A DNA stretch of 64,000 nucleotides from JADJNY01 sp046349615 (lineage in GTDB: Bacteria; Planctomycetota; UBA1135; GCA-002686595): positions 1 to 64,000 of the forward strand of contig JAXMBZ010000008.1 of NCBI GenBank assembly GCA_046349615.1. The letters are read 5' to 3'. The translations under genes were made by a program, and so were the position numbers. This document shows positions 44,240-52,341 of this stretch, in pieces. Numbering within the stretch: the stretch's first letter is position 1; the number at the start of each line of letters is the position of its first letter. A model generated the notes under the pieces. The model had not been told where the DNA came from and did no database searches. It was given only the letters and a program-made list of their open reading frames with translations.

Positions 44240-45625
44240 CTACCAGACGATCGTCCAGCCGTTCGTCGCGTTGAACGTCTCGGGCGGACAGAACGCGGCC
44301 GCCGCGTTGCGGTAGTACGTCAGGTACCAGCGCTGCGCGCCGCTCCCGACCGTCACGCCGCCGCGCGTCGAGAGCGTCACGGCGTCCGTCGAGTCGGGGA
44401 ACGCGCTCGCGCCGGCGACGTTCGCCTTCGTCCGCAAGCGCAAGAGCGTCCCGCCCGCGCAGCGCACGCCGTCGCCGAACACGACGTCGTCGAGCGCATC
44501 GCCCTGCAGGTAGATGCACGACACGACCGCCGGCATCCCCGAGCCGTGGAGGACGACGTCGTCCGCCGCCGCGGTGCCGGTCGCGTTCAGGTTCGCCCCG
44601 TTCGCGTTCACCGAGTTCGCACAGCCGTTGCCCGTCGCGCCGACGTTGCCGCACGGGCACGGCGTCGTGTGGTCGGCGAGCAGCGCCTCGCCCGCGCAGA
44701 AGGACTGGAACACCGTCGCCGGCGCGGTCACGGTGAAGCGCGCCCACGCGACGTCGAACGCGCTCGCCTTCGTCAGCGTCACGACGACCAGCGTCGCTCC
44801 GTCCGAGAGCGTGCACGTGCAGTTCACGTTCGCCAGCACGTTGTTGTTCACGAGCGCGTTCGGGAAGTCGAGCACCGCTCCGTCGGCGTAGTACTCGTCC
44901 GGGTTCGCGTCTCCGTTCGAGTTCGCGAGGTTGAAGTTCGACACCGCGACGTAGTACGTGCCCGGCGCGAGCACGCGCGCGAGCGTCGACTGGATCGCGC
45001 CGCTCGCGTCGTCGTTGTGCGCGGTCGGCACGGGCGCGAACGCCGCGTCGTAGAGGTAGAGCTCCGTGTCGGACGAGGTCTGACCGACCGTCGACACGGT
45101 GATCGTGCCGGGCTGGAACGAGGTCGGCACGACGATCGGCGTCACGGACGTGGAGGAGAGCGTCGCCGCGTAGTTCGCCGTCGTCGCGACGCTCCCGATC
45201 ACGCGGTACGTGATGCGGCTCGCGGACGACGCGGCGGCGTACCACTGCACGTAGTAGGGCGGACTCGTCGTCGTGCCGCTCGTCTGGAGCACGTTGTCCG
45301 TCCCCGGCGTCGGCACGCCCGCGATCTGCGCGAGCCCGCGTATCGTCCCGACCTGTCCCGGAGTCGTGCTCGTGAGCGCGAGACGGAGCTGGACGAGCCC
45401 ACTCCCTTGCGCGCACGTCGAGACGTCGAAGTAGTCCGCCGACGCGTCGCCCGGCACGACTTGGTTCGAGCCCGTCGTGAGGCCCGTGATCGCGTCGCCG
45501 GGCGCGAGGCAGCCGATCGCGTTCGGCGAGGCCTTCGTGTCGTTCGGTTCGGTCTCGGGGAACGTGCTCTGCGCGACGGCGGGCGCGGCGAGCGCGACGA
45601 GGGAAGCGATGCGGAGGAGCGCCAT
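44240..45625 (-). CDS. Secreted PPC-domain protein with C-terminal sorting-like domain
   Basis: This 461-residue protein has a signal peptide (MALLRIASLVALAAPAVAQ). The mature protein opens with the PPC-type motif ETEPNDTKASPNAI, and one or two PPC/beta-sandwich units follow (ADYFDVSTCAQGSG, TVSTVGQTSSDTELYLYD). Residues 309-461 are the shared domain (CPCGNVGATGNGCANS, VFGDGVRC, YLTYYRNAAAAFCPPETF, ending TIVW). No enzyme motif was seen, so it may be a structural or binding protein. ATG 45625 is chosen because an upstream frame extension (to 45697) precedes the signal peptide. Confidence 0.83.
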   Translation of the reverse strand: MALLRIASLVALAAPAVAQSTFPETEPNDTKASPNAIGCLAPGDAITGLTTGSNQVVPGDASADYFDVSTCAQGSGLVQLRLALTSTTPGQVGTIRGLAQIAGVPTPGTDNVLQTSGTTTSPPYYVQWYAAASSASRITYRVIGSVATTANYAATLSSTSVTPIVVPTSFQPGTITVSTVGQTSSDTELYLYDAAFAPVPTAHNDDASGAIQSTLARVLAPGTYYVAVSNFNLANSNGDANPDEYYADGAVLDFPNALVNNNVLANVNCTCTLSDGATLVVVTLTKASAFDVAWARFTVTAPATVFQSFCAGEALLADHTTPCPCGNVGATGNGCANSVNANGANLNATGTAAADDVVLHGSGMPAVVSCIYLQGDALDDVVFGDGVRCAGGTLLRLRTKANVAGASAFPDSTDAVTLSTRGGVTVGSGAQRWYLTYYRNAAAAFCPPETFNATNGWTIVW

Positions 45626-45795
45626 GGTGCGTCCTGGGTGGGTGAGAGTGCGCCGCGCGCGCCGGATTGGCGCGACGTCGGTGCTCACGACGAGCATCGC
45701 CGCGCGGACGAACTCCGACCAGGGCTTCGGAGGTCGAACGCGGTGCTACGAACTCGTCGTCGCACGGCCTCGGAGGACGACGCAGCGCGCGCAGG

Positions 45796-47229
45796 TCACC
45801 ACGTGATCTGGACCGCGTTCGTGATGTTGTAGGTCGCCGCGGCGCAGTACGCGGCGGCGTTGCGGTAGTAGGTCTGGTAGTAGCCGGTGAGCCCGCTTCC
45901 CGGCAGCGTCTGTCCGCGCACGGAGACGGACACGCCGCCCGTCGGCGGATACCCCGCGCTCCCCGCGACGTTCTGCGCGAGGCCGAGGCGCACGATCGGT
46001 GCTTCGACGCAGCGCACGCCGTCGCCAAAGACGATGCCCGTCGCGACGTTCGTCCCGCCCTTGAGGAAGAGCGACGTCGCCGCGGCCGGCATGTGCGACG
46101 CCGCGAGCACGATCGTGTCGGGGTTCGTCGTCCCGCTCTGCACGAGCAGACCGCCCGCGGAATCGGCGGAGTTCGCGCACCCGTGTCCCGATGCACCGTA
46201 GTTCGAGCACGGGCATCCGATCGTCAGGAACGGATCGGCTCCGTCGCCGGTGCAGTACGACGGTCCAGGCGTCGAGGGCGTGCCGAGGTACCAGATCGAC
46301 GCGGTCGGGTCCGTGTGACACGTCGTGAGCAGTTCGTTCGCGACCTTGAGCGCGCCCGTCGGGTTCGGATGCGTTCCGTCCGAGTTGTAGTCCGAGCAAA
46401 GCCACGTGAGCCCGTCGCTGCGCGGCGTCGTCCCGTCGGCCCACGTGTACGGGCCCCACGCGATCCACGGAGCGAGGACCGAGCCGAGGCTCGCGTCGTA
46501 GTTGAGCGCGGGCGACCCCACGATCTGCTGCTCGATCGTCCACTTCACCGCGAAGCCGCTCTCGTACGCATACGGCTCGGGGTTCAGCGTCGTCGTCGCA
46601 TAGCCCGCGTAGATGCGCGAGGACAAGTAGGCGATCCGCACGTTCGGGTAGCGGCTCTTCACGATCTGCAGGATCGTCACGAGGTAGCCCTGCAACTGCT
46701 GCGTGGCGAGCGGGAAGCCGCCGCCCGGCCCCGCGATCGCCTCCTTGAGCCAGATCACTTGGAGCTGCGCGGGCGTCGCTCCGGCCGCGGCGAGCTGCGA
46801 GTCGACGTAGGTCCAATACGGCGCGGTGGGATCCGCGATCACCGCGGCGGACTGTCCGCCTTGCGCGCACTGCACGACGTGCACGTGCGCGTCGCGCAGC
46901 GGGTCCGCGCTCGCGAGGGGCATGAACTGCGTCCACTCGCTGACCGTGTTCGACATGCCGATCGAGGCGAACACGATCTTGCCCGTCGGCGACGGCACGC
47001 CGCTCGCGTCGCGCGGCACGATGTAGGACGCTTCGATGAGCCCCGCGGCTTCGTGCGCGCTCGGCCGCACGTTCGTGCCGCCGGGATAGAGTCCGCCCTG
47101 GTAGCCGACGTGGAAGCCCGCGCCGAGATCGTTCAGCGGCACGAAGCCGACCGACGTGTTCGAGCAGACTTGAGCGGGTGCGAGCGCGGCGAGGGACGCG
47201 AGGACGACGAGCGAGACGAAGAGGCGCAT
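45796..47229 (-). CDS. Secreted SGNH/GDSL-like hydrolase with C-terminal sorting-like domain
   Basis: This 477-residue protein has a signal peptide (MRLFVSLVVLASLAALAPAQ). An SGNH-hydrolase-like region covers residues 80-300: block I IVFASIGMSN (Ser93), a Gly block CAQGGQSA, IWLKEA and the Asp/His block SDGTHPNPTG (Asp284, His287). This fits an esterase acting on acetylated polysaccharide or lipid, with Ser, Asp and His as the catalytic set. The SIGMSN block is weaker than the usual GDS motif. Residues 325-477 are the shared domain (CPCSNYGASGHGCANS, VFGDGVRC, YYQTYYRNAAAYC, ending QITW). GGAG lies seven bases upstream of ATG 47229. Confidence 0.82.
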   Translation of the reverse strand: MRLFVSLVVLASLAALAPAQVCSNTSVGFVPLNDLGAGFHVGYQGGLYPGGTNVRPSAHEAAGLIEASYIVPRDASGVPSPTGKIVFASIGMSNTVSEWTQFMPLASADPLRDAHVHVVQCAQGGQSAAVIADPTAPYWTYVDSQLAAAGATPAQLQVIWLKEAIAGPGGGFPLATQQLQGYLVTILQIVKSRYPNVRIAYLSSRIYAGYATTTLNPEPYAYESGFAVKWTIEQQIVGSPALNYDASLGSVLAPWIAWGPYTWADGTTPRSDGLTWLCSDYNSDGTHPNPTGALKVANELLTTCHTDPTASIWYLGTPSTPGPSYCTGDGADPFLTIGCPCSNYGASGHGCANSADSAGGLLVQSGTTNPDTIVLAASHMPAAATSLFLKGGTNVATGIVFGDGVRCVEAPIVRLGLAQNVAGSAGYPPTGGVSVSVRGQTLPGSGLTGYYQTYYRNAAAYCAAATYNITNAVQITW

Positions 47230-47335
47230 CGGAGGCTCCGGTGGGGGACCGATGTCGAGTGTATGCTCTCGCGCGAAACCTCGCCGCGCCTCGTTTCGAG
47301 AGTGCCCCTCACGCGCAAGAACCCTCCCCAACGAC

Positions 47336-48079
47336 ATGCGCCTCGTCTCCCTCTGCCCGAGCCTCACGGAACTCGTCTTCGACCTCGGCCGCGGCCCCGA
47401 CCTCGTCGGGATCACCGAATGGTGCGTGCACCCGAAGGACGGCGTCGCGCGCGTCGAGAAGGTCGGAGGGACCAAGAACCCGAAGGTCGCGCGCATCGTC
47501 GAGCTTCGCCCGCACCTCGTGCTGATGAACGACGAGGAGAACCGACGCGAGGACGCGGACTCGCTCGTCGCCGCGGGCGTGCGGATCCTGTCGAGCCTGC
47601 CGCGCGACTGCGCGGGGACGGCGGAGATGGTGCGGGCGATCGGGGCGGCGCTCGAGCGCGAGGAGGTCGCCGAGCGCATCGCGCAGGACATCGAGGCGCG
47701 CAGCGCGAGGGTGCGCGCCGCGGCGAAGGGCCGCGCGCCGGTGCGCTTCGCCTACCTGATCTGGCGCAAGCCGTGGATGGCGGCGAGCGCGGACACGTTC
47801 GCGAGCGCGCTGCTCGCGCAGGCGGGCGGGACGAACGTCTTCGCGTCGCGCACGGAGCGCTACCCCGAGATCACGCCGGAGGAGCTCGCGCGTGCGGCGC
47901 CGGAGCGGGTCTTCCTCTGCACGGAGCCGTTCCCGTTCGAAGCGAAGCACGTGGAGGAACTCGCGCAGCTCACGGGGCTATCGCGCGACTGCTTCGTGAT
48001 CGCGGACGGGGAGTACCTCTCGTGGCACGGCAGCCGAACGCCGGCGGGCATCGACTACGCCGAACGCTTGCTCCGTTAA
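47336..48079 (+). CDS. Cobalamin-binding (BtuF-like) helical-backbone metal-receptor protein without signal peptide
   Basis: This 247-residue protein shows the BtuF/FepB-type fold: RLVSLCPSLTELVFDLGRG, LVGITEWCVHP, VEKVGGTKNPKVARIVELRP, then a long linker helix and a second lobe (WMAASADTFASALLAQAGGT, RYPEITPEELARAAPERVFL). These match family members annotated as cobalamin-binding proteins. There is no signal peptide at ATG 47336, nor in the 84-base extension upstream, so it may work in the cytoplasm, perhaps handling B12 for the mutase at 35529-38290; that link is inference. Confidence 0.8.
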   Translation: MRLVSLCPSLTELVFDLGRGPDLVGITEWCVHPKDGVARVEKVGGTKNPKVARIVELRPHLVLMNDEENRREDADSLVAAGVRILSSLPRDCAGTAEMVRAIGAALEREEVAERIAQDIEARSARVRAAAKGRAPVRFAYLIWRKPWMAASADTFASALLAQAGGTNVFASRTERYPEITPEELARAAPERVFLCTEPFPFEAKHVEELAQLTGLSRDCFVIADGEYLSWHGSRTPAGIDYAERLLR

Positions 48080-48090
48080 TAGAACTCGGT

Positions 48091-48380
48091 GCTCGCACGG
48101 GCCGGTCCTCCGGCCCGTGCGAGCGCCGAGTCCGGAATGCGGAGCATCCGCATGTGTTCCGTTGCGTCCCTTACTCCGTGTTTCTGCATCTGGCAATTGC
48201 GCTCCCGATCGACATCCAGCGCCGAGCCCTCCGCGACACCACGTGAGACGAAAGGCAAGGTCGATCGGGAGCGCAATTGCCAGATGAGAAAACACGGAGA
48301 CTGAAAGCAAAGGCACACATGCGGATGCTCCGCATTCCGGACCCCGCACGAGCCCGGGCCGGAGGACCGGCCCGGGCTCG
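48091..48380. repeat. 290-bp nested palindromic element with a hairpin at each end
   Basis: Between two convergent genes lies a multi-arm inverted repeat. A 15-bp hairpin with TCCT loop (48091-48124) is followed by three left arms of 26 bp (48131-48156), 9 bp (48175-48183) and 27 bp (48187-48213). After a 46-base centre come the exact complements: 48260-48286, 48290-48298 and 48316-48341. A second 14-bp hairpin with AGGA loop closes it (48349-48380). The two end hairpins are inverted copies differing by paired substitutions. It contains no credible gene. The 402-base gap between flanking genes is otherwise empty. Confidence 0.93.
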
Positions 48381-48481
48381 CGCGGGGTTCTAGTTTCTCT
48401 CAGCAACGGTTGGGTTCGGATTCGCGACGGGTGCTTGGGGGTGGTCGAGGCTCTCGCGCGAGCGTCTTGGTGCGTGGAGGG

Positions 48482-50164
48482 TCATGCCCGCAGCACCTGT
48501 CCTGATCGCGCTCCCGTGTGCTCGCCGTGACGGACGGTCAGCACTCCGTCCACGAACACGAACTCGATCCCCGTCGGCTTCCTCCGCGGCTCCGTGAACG
48601 TGGTCTCGTCCTTCACGCGCGCAAAGTCGAACAGCACCAGATCCGCGAAGTAGCCCCGCTCGATCCGTCCGCGTCGCGCGAGCTGCGCGCGTTCGGCGGG
48701 CAGCGTGGCGAGCTTCCTCACCGCGCTCGCGAGGTCGAGGGCTTTACGCTCGCGGCAGTACTCGCCGAGCACGCGCGCGGCGGTGCCGAAGCTGCGCGGG
48801 TGCGGGTTCGAGCTCTCGCCCGCGGGGCGCGCGAGCTTCTGCACGTAGCCGTCGGACCCGACCATCACGAGCGGATGGGCGAGGACCTTCGCGACGTTCT
48901 CGACGCTCATCGCGTGGCCGATGTAGCTCGCGCTGCCGTGCTCGGCGGCGACGACGTCGAGCAGCGCGTCGACCGGCTCGCAGTTGCGCGCCGCGGCGAC
49001 GTCGGCGATCGTCTTCCCGCCGAAGGGCGCGAACTCGCCCGAGAGCTCGCTCGCGATCTGCACGAGTTCGAAGCCGCCCGGCTCTTGTCCGACCTTCTCG
49101 ACGATCTCGGGGCGCATGCGCGCCCGCAGCGCGGGGTCGGCGATGCGTCGCGCGAGCTCCGCGTTGCCGCCTTCGCGGGCCCACGCCGGGAACAGAATCG
49201 TCAGCGTCGTCGAGTACGCCGTGTACGGATAGACGTCCGCGAGCACGTCGAGCCCGCTCGCGCGCGCGTCGACGATGCGCTGGAGCGCCGCGTCCTGCTT
49301 CGTCCAGTTGCCGCGCCCCGCGCACTTCAAGTGCGACACCTGCAGGCGCACGCCCGTCGCGCGCGACACGGCGATCGCCTCGTCGATCGCCTCGAGCAGC
49401 GTCTGGTCCTCGTTGCGCATGTGCGTCGCGTAGAACCGACCGCGCCGCGCGACGACGCTGGCGAGCGGGTGGAGCTCGTCGGGCGGCGTGTAGATGCCCG
49501 GGACGTACTCGAGCCCGCTCGACAGGCCGACGGCGCCCTCGTCGAGCGCCTCTTCGAGTTCGCGCACCATCGACGCGAGCTCCTCCGGCGTCGGCCGGCG
49601 ATCTCCGTCGCCGATCGCGTTCGAGCGCAGCGTCCCGTGCCCGACGAGCAGCGCCTGGTGGATCGACGGGCGCGCGGCCTCGACCTCGCGCAGGTACTGC
49701 GCGACGGCGAGGCGCTCCGTGCGCTCCTTCCCGTCCGCGGCGCGCGGCGCGGCCGAGCCGCCGCAATTGCCCGTGATCTCGCACGTGTAGCCCTGGAGGA
49801 CGCGCGAGTCCGCGGTCGGAACGGCGCGGATCTCGCGGTCCGAGTGCGAGTGGATGTCGACGAAGCCCGGCGCGACGTGGAGCCCGCGCGCGTCGAGCAG
49901 CTCGCGCGTCGACGAACGCGGGAACGTTCCGATCGCCGCGATCCTGTCGCCGCGCACCGCGACGTCCGCGACGCGCGGCGGCGCGCCCGAGCCGTCGACG
50001 AGCGTCCCGTTCGCGAGCACGAGGTCGAACGGCTCCGCGACCGTCCAGCGCGTGCACGCCGACGCGGCGAGGACTCCGCCGAGCGCGCCGCTCGCGCGCA
50101 GGAACGCCCGACGATCCAGGGTGGACGCGCGGTCGGTCGACCGCGGAGTGCGTTCGTGCTTCAT
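48482..50164 (-). CDS. N-acyl-D-amino-acid deacylase, Tat-exported lipoprotein-type
   Basis: This 560-residue protein has a twin-arginine leader with lipobox (TLDRRAFLRASGALGGVLAA, Cys37). The amidohydrolase part shows DLVLANGTLVDGSG, the zinc motif FVDIHSHSD, GLSSGLEYVPG, the late histidines (ATHMRNED, QVSHLKCAG) and MVGSDG with the last metal-binding Asp. The arrangement fits D-aminoacylases, which remove the acyl group from N-acyl-D-amino acids. Its start overlaps the stop of the epimerase gene (ATGA). It is the last of three coupled genes apparently dedicated to D-amino acid or peptidoglycan-derived substrates. Confidence 0.9.
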   Translation of the reverse strand: MKHERTPRSTDRASTLDRRAFLRASGALGGVLAASACTRWTVAEPFDLVLANGTLVDGSGAPPRVADVAVRGDRIAAIGTFPRSSTRELLDARGLHVAPGFVDIHSHSDREIRAVPTADSRVLQGYTCEITGNCGGSAAPRAADGKERTERLAVAQYLREVEAARPSIHQALLVGHGTLRSNAIGDGDRRPTPEELASMVRELEEALDEGAVGLSSGLEYVPGIYTPPDELHPLASVVARRGRFYATHMRNEDQTLLEAIDEAIAVSRATGVRLQVSHLKCAGRGNWTKQDAALQRIVDARASGLDVLADVYPYTAYSTTLTILFPAWAREGGNAELARRIADPALRARMRPEIVEKVGQEPGGFELVQIASELSGEFAPFGGKTIADVAAARNCEPVDALLDVVAAEHGSASYIGHAMSVENVAKVLAHPLVMVGSDGYVQKLARPAGESSNPHPRSFGTAARVLGEYCRERKALDLASAVRKLATLPAERAQLARRGRIERGYFADLVLFDFARVKDETTFTEPRRKPTGIEFVFVDGVLTVRHGEHTGARSGQVLRA

Positions 50165-51222
50165 GTCGCGTGGACTCCGAGTCCGAACTCCTTCAGCGCG
50201 CGGAACCGGCCGCGTTCGAGCATGAATCCTCCGCGCGCGAAGTCGCGGGCGAGGTCGAGGTGTCCGTCCAGGTCGAGCCAGCGCGTCGCGCTCGACGCGT
50301 ACGCCGCGTGGAGCGCGGCCGAGATGCCGACGACGCTCTCGTCCATGCAGCCCCACATGAGCGCGACGCCCTCGCGCCGCGCGAGGGCGGAGAGCCGCAG
50401 CGCGCTCGCGATGCCGCCGCACTTCATCAGCTTGACGACCCATCCGCTGCACGGACGCGGATCGCGCAGGAGCTCGTGCGCGTCGGCCTCGCCGTGCAGG
50501 CTCTCGTCGGCGAGCACGTGCGTGCGCATCTCGATCGGCAGCCGGCGGAGCGCGTGGAAGTCGGCGCGTTTCACCGGTTGCTCGAGGAACTCGACGCCGA
50601 GCTCGCGCGTGCGTTCGAAGAAGAGGGGCACGTCCTGCGGCGCGTAGCCGCCGTTCGCGTCCGCGCGCAGGACGAGCGTGGGGCCGAGCTCGGCGCGCAG
50701 CACGCGCAGGCGCTCGACGTCGAGCGCGAGGTCCTCGCCGACCTTGACCTTGATGCAGCGGAAGCCGTTGCCGAGGTGCTCGCGTCCCTGCGCGAGCGTC
50801 TCCGCGACGTCCGCGATGCCGATCGTGACCGACGTTTCGAGCTCCGTGTGCGCGCGGCCGAGCAAGTCGACGAGCGGCGCTTCCATCAGCTTCGCCCAGA
50901 GGTCGTGCAGCGCCATGTCGAGCGCCGCGCGCGCGCCGGGTGCCGCGGGGAACGCGTCGTCGATGCGCCGCACGAGCACGTGGACGTCGAGCGCGTCGCA
51001 GCCCGCGAGCCATCGGGCGCCCTCGAGCGCCGCGCGGCACGCGTCGAAGCTCTCGCCGGTGATCGAAACCTCCGGCGTCGCGCTGCCGAGCCCCGACGCG
51101 CCGTTCTCGGCGACGAGCTCGACGCGCAGCATGCGCACGGCCTCCGTCCGCTCGCCGGCGATCGCGTACGGCCGTTTCAGCGGCACGTCGACGGCGCGGA
51201 CGTCGAGGCGCTGGATCCTCAT
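50161..51222 (-). CDS. dgcA: Enolase-superfamily racemase/epimerase (DgcA / dipeptide epimerase type)
   Basis: This 353-residue protein belongs to the muconate-lactonising subgroup. It has the catalytic Lys pair K158-x-K160 (CIKVKV), metal ligands Asp188 (RADANGG), Glu214 (FLEQPV) and Asp239 (LADES), and the second-side lysine at 264 or 267 (VVKLMKCGG). That set suits 1,1-proton transfer, as in L-Ala-D/L-Glu epimerases and the N-acetyl-D-glutamate racemase DgcA. The DUF1611 gene immediately upstream (ATGA overlap) favours the DgcA reading, since DgcN and DgcA are paired in the D-glutamate pathway. The symbol is assigned by context. Confidence 0.85.
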   Translation of the reverse strand: MRIQRLDVRAVDVPLKRPYAIAGERTEAVRMLRVELVAENGASGLGSATPEVSITGESFDACRAALEGARWLAGCDALDVHVLVRRIDDAFPAAPGARAALDMALHDLWAKLMEAPLVDLLGRAHTELETSVTIGIADVAETLAQGREHLGNGFRCIKVKVGEDLALDVERLRVLRAELGPTLVLRADANGGYAPQDVPLFFERTRELGVEFLEQPVKRADFHALRRLPIEMRTHVLADESLHGEADAHELLRDPRPCSGWVVKLMKCGGIASALRLSALARREGVALMWGCMDESVVGISAALHAAYASSATRWLDLDGHLDLARDFARGGFMLERGRFRALKEFGLGVHAT

Positions 51223-52295
51223 CGCGCGCGCTCGGCTTCGAGGTGCGCGCGGATCGCGGGCACGAGCCGCGCCGCGCCTTCGCGCAGCGGATAGACGGCG
51301 GGGAGCTTCGTCTCGCGCTCGACGGCGGCGCGCGCGGGCTCGAAGTCGGCCTCGGCGAGGTGCTCCTGGTTCAGCGCGAGCCCGAGCACGCGCGCGCCGT
51401 ACATCCCGATCAGCGCGAGCTCGCTCGTGAGCGACGGGATGCGGTTCCCGAGGTGCTCCTGGTCCTCGAAGAACGTGCGGGCCGGCGCGTGCTGGAGGAT
51501 CGCGGCGCGCGATTCGGCGGAAAGGAGGAGCTCGGCGCCGCACGGTCCGGACGGGTTGCGCAGCGCGGACTGGCCCTCGATCAAGATCACGTCGGGCGCG
51601 AGGTCTCGGTCGCAGCGGACGATCGCGTGCTCGAGCTCGCCGCTGACGAAGTCGTTCGGCGTCGAGTCGAGCACGAACCCGTGGTCGATCCCTTGCAGCC
51701 AGCCCGTCTGGCCCGTCGCGACGATCGCGGCGCGCACGCCGTCCGCCTTCAACGCGTCGGCGATCACGTGGCACGTCGTGCGCTTTCCGAGCGCGCAGTC
51801 GGTGCCGAGCACGGGGATGCGCGGCGCGCGCACCTCGCGGATCGCGCCGGACCAGAAGTGGAGCTCGCGGCGCGGCTTCGGCTTGCGCACGTCGAGGAGC
51901 TCCGCGCCGCTCGCGCGCGCGGCCGCGACGAACGCGGGATCGTCGGAGAGGAACTCGTGGAGCCCGTTCACGACGCCGATGCCGCGCTGGACGAGCGGGA
52001 GGAGCGCGCGCTTCATCTCGTCGGGCAGCACGCCGCCGCTCGTCGCGACGCCGATCACGCAGTACTTCGGCGGCGTCGCGAGCGTCGCGAGGCACGCGTC
52101 GAACGTCGCGAAGCACGGGATGCCGCGCGATCTCCCGTCGAGCACGACTCCCGCGTCGCGCCCCGCGCTCTCCGCGTCGACGAGCGCACGCACGTCGTAC
52201 CGGCACGGCCCGCGCACGAGCCCGTGCGCCGTCTTCGCGTCGGACGTGTGGAACCGGCCGCCGGTGTAGACGATCGCCGTCGCGCGCGTGCTCAT
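51219..52295 (-). CDS. dgcN: DUF1611 / DgcN-type N-acetyltransferase
   Basis: This 358-residue protein has a Rossmann-like N-terminal lobe (VRALVDAESAGRDAG, YCVIGVATSGGVLPDEMK) and a P-loop domain with GTDCALGKRTT at about residue 165, followed by ATGQTGWLQG and a distinctive GVVNGLHEFLSDD. This matches the DUF1611 family, of which DgcN is described as the enzyme that makes N-acetyl-D-glutamate. It is first in the three-gene set and starts 46 bases after the multihaem cytochrome gene, so read-through from that operon is possible. Confidence 0.85.
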   Translation of the reverse strand: MSTRATAIVYTGGRFHTSDAKTAHGLVRGPCRYDVRALVDAESAGRDAGVVLDGRSRGIPCFATFDACLATLATPPKYCVIGVATSGGVLPDEMKRALLPLVQRGIGVVNGLHEFLSDDPAFVAAARASGAELLDVRKPKPRRELHFWSGAIREVRAPRIPVLGTDCALGKRTTCHVIADALKADGVRAAIVATGQTGWLQGIDHGFVLDSTPNDFVSGELEHAIVRCDRDLAPDVILIEGQSALRNPSGPCGAELLLSAESRAAILQHAPARTFFEDQEHLGNRIPSLTSELALIGMYGARVLGLALNQEHLAEADFEPARAAVERETKLPAVYPLREGAARLVPAIRAHLEAERAR

Positions 52296-52341
52296 CCGGC
52301 GCAGGATACCGGGGCGCGGGGCGGGGACAAGGGCGCGGAGC

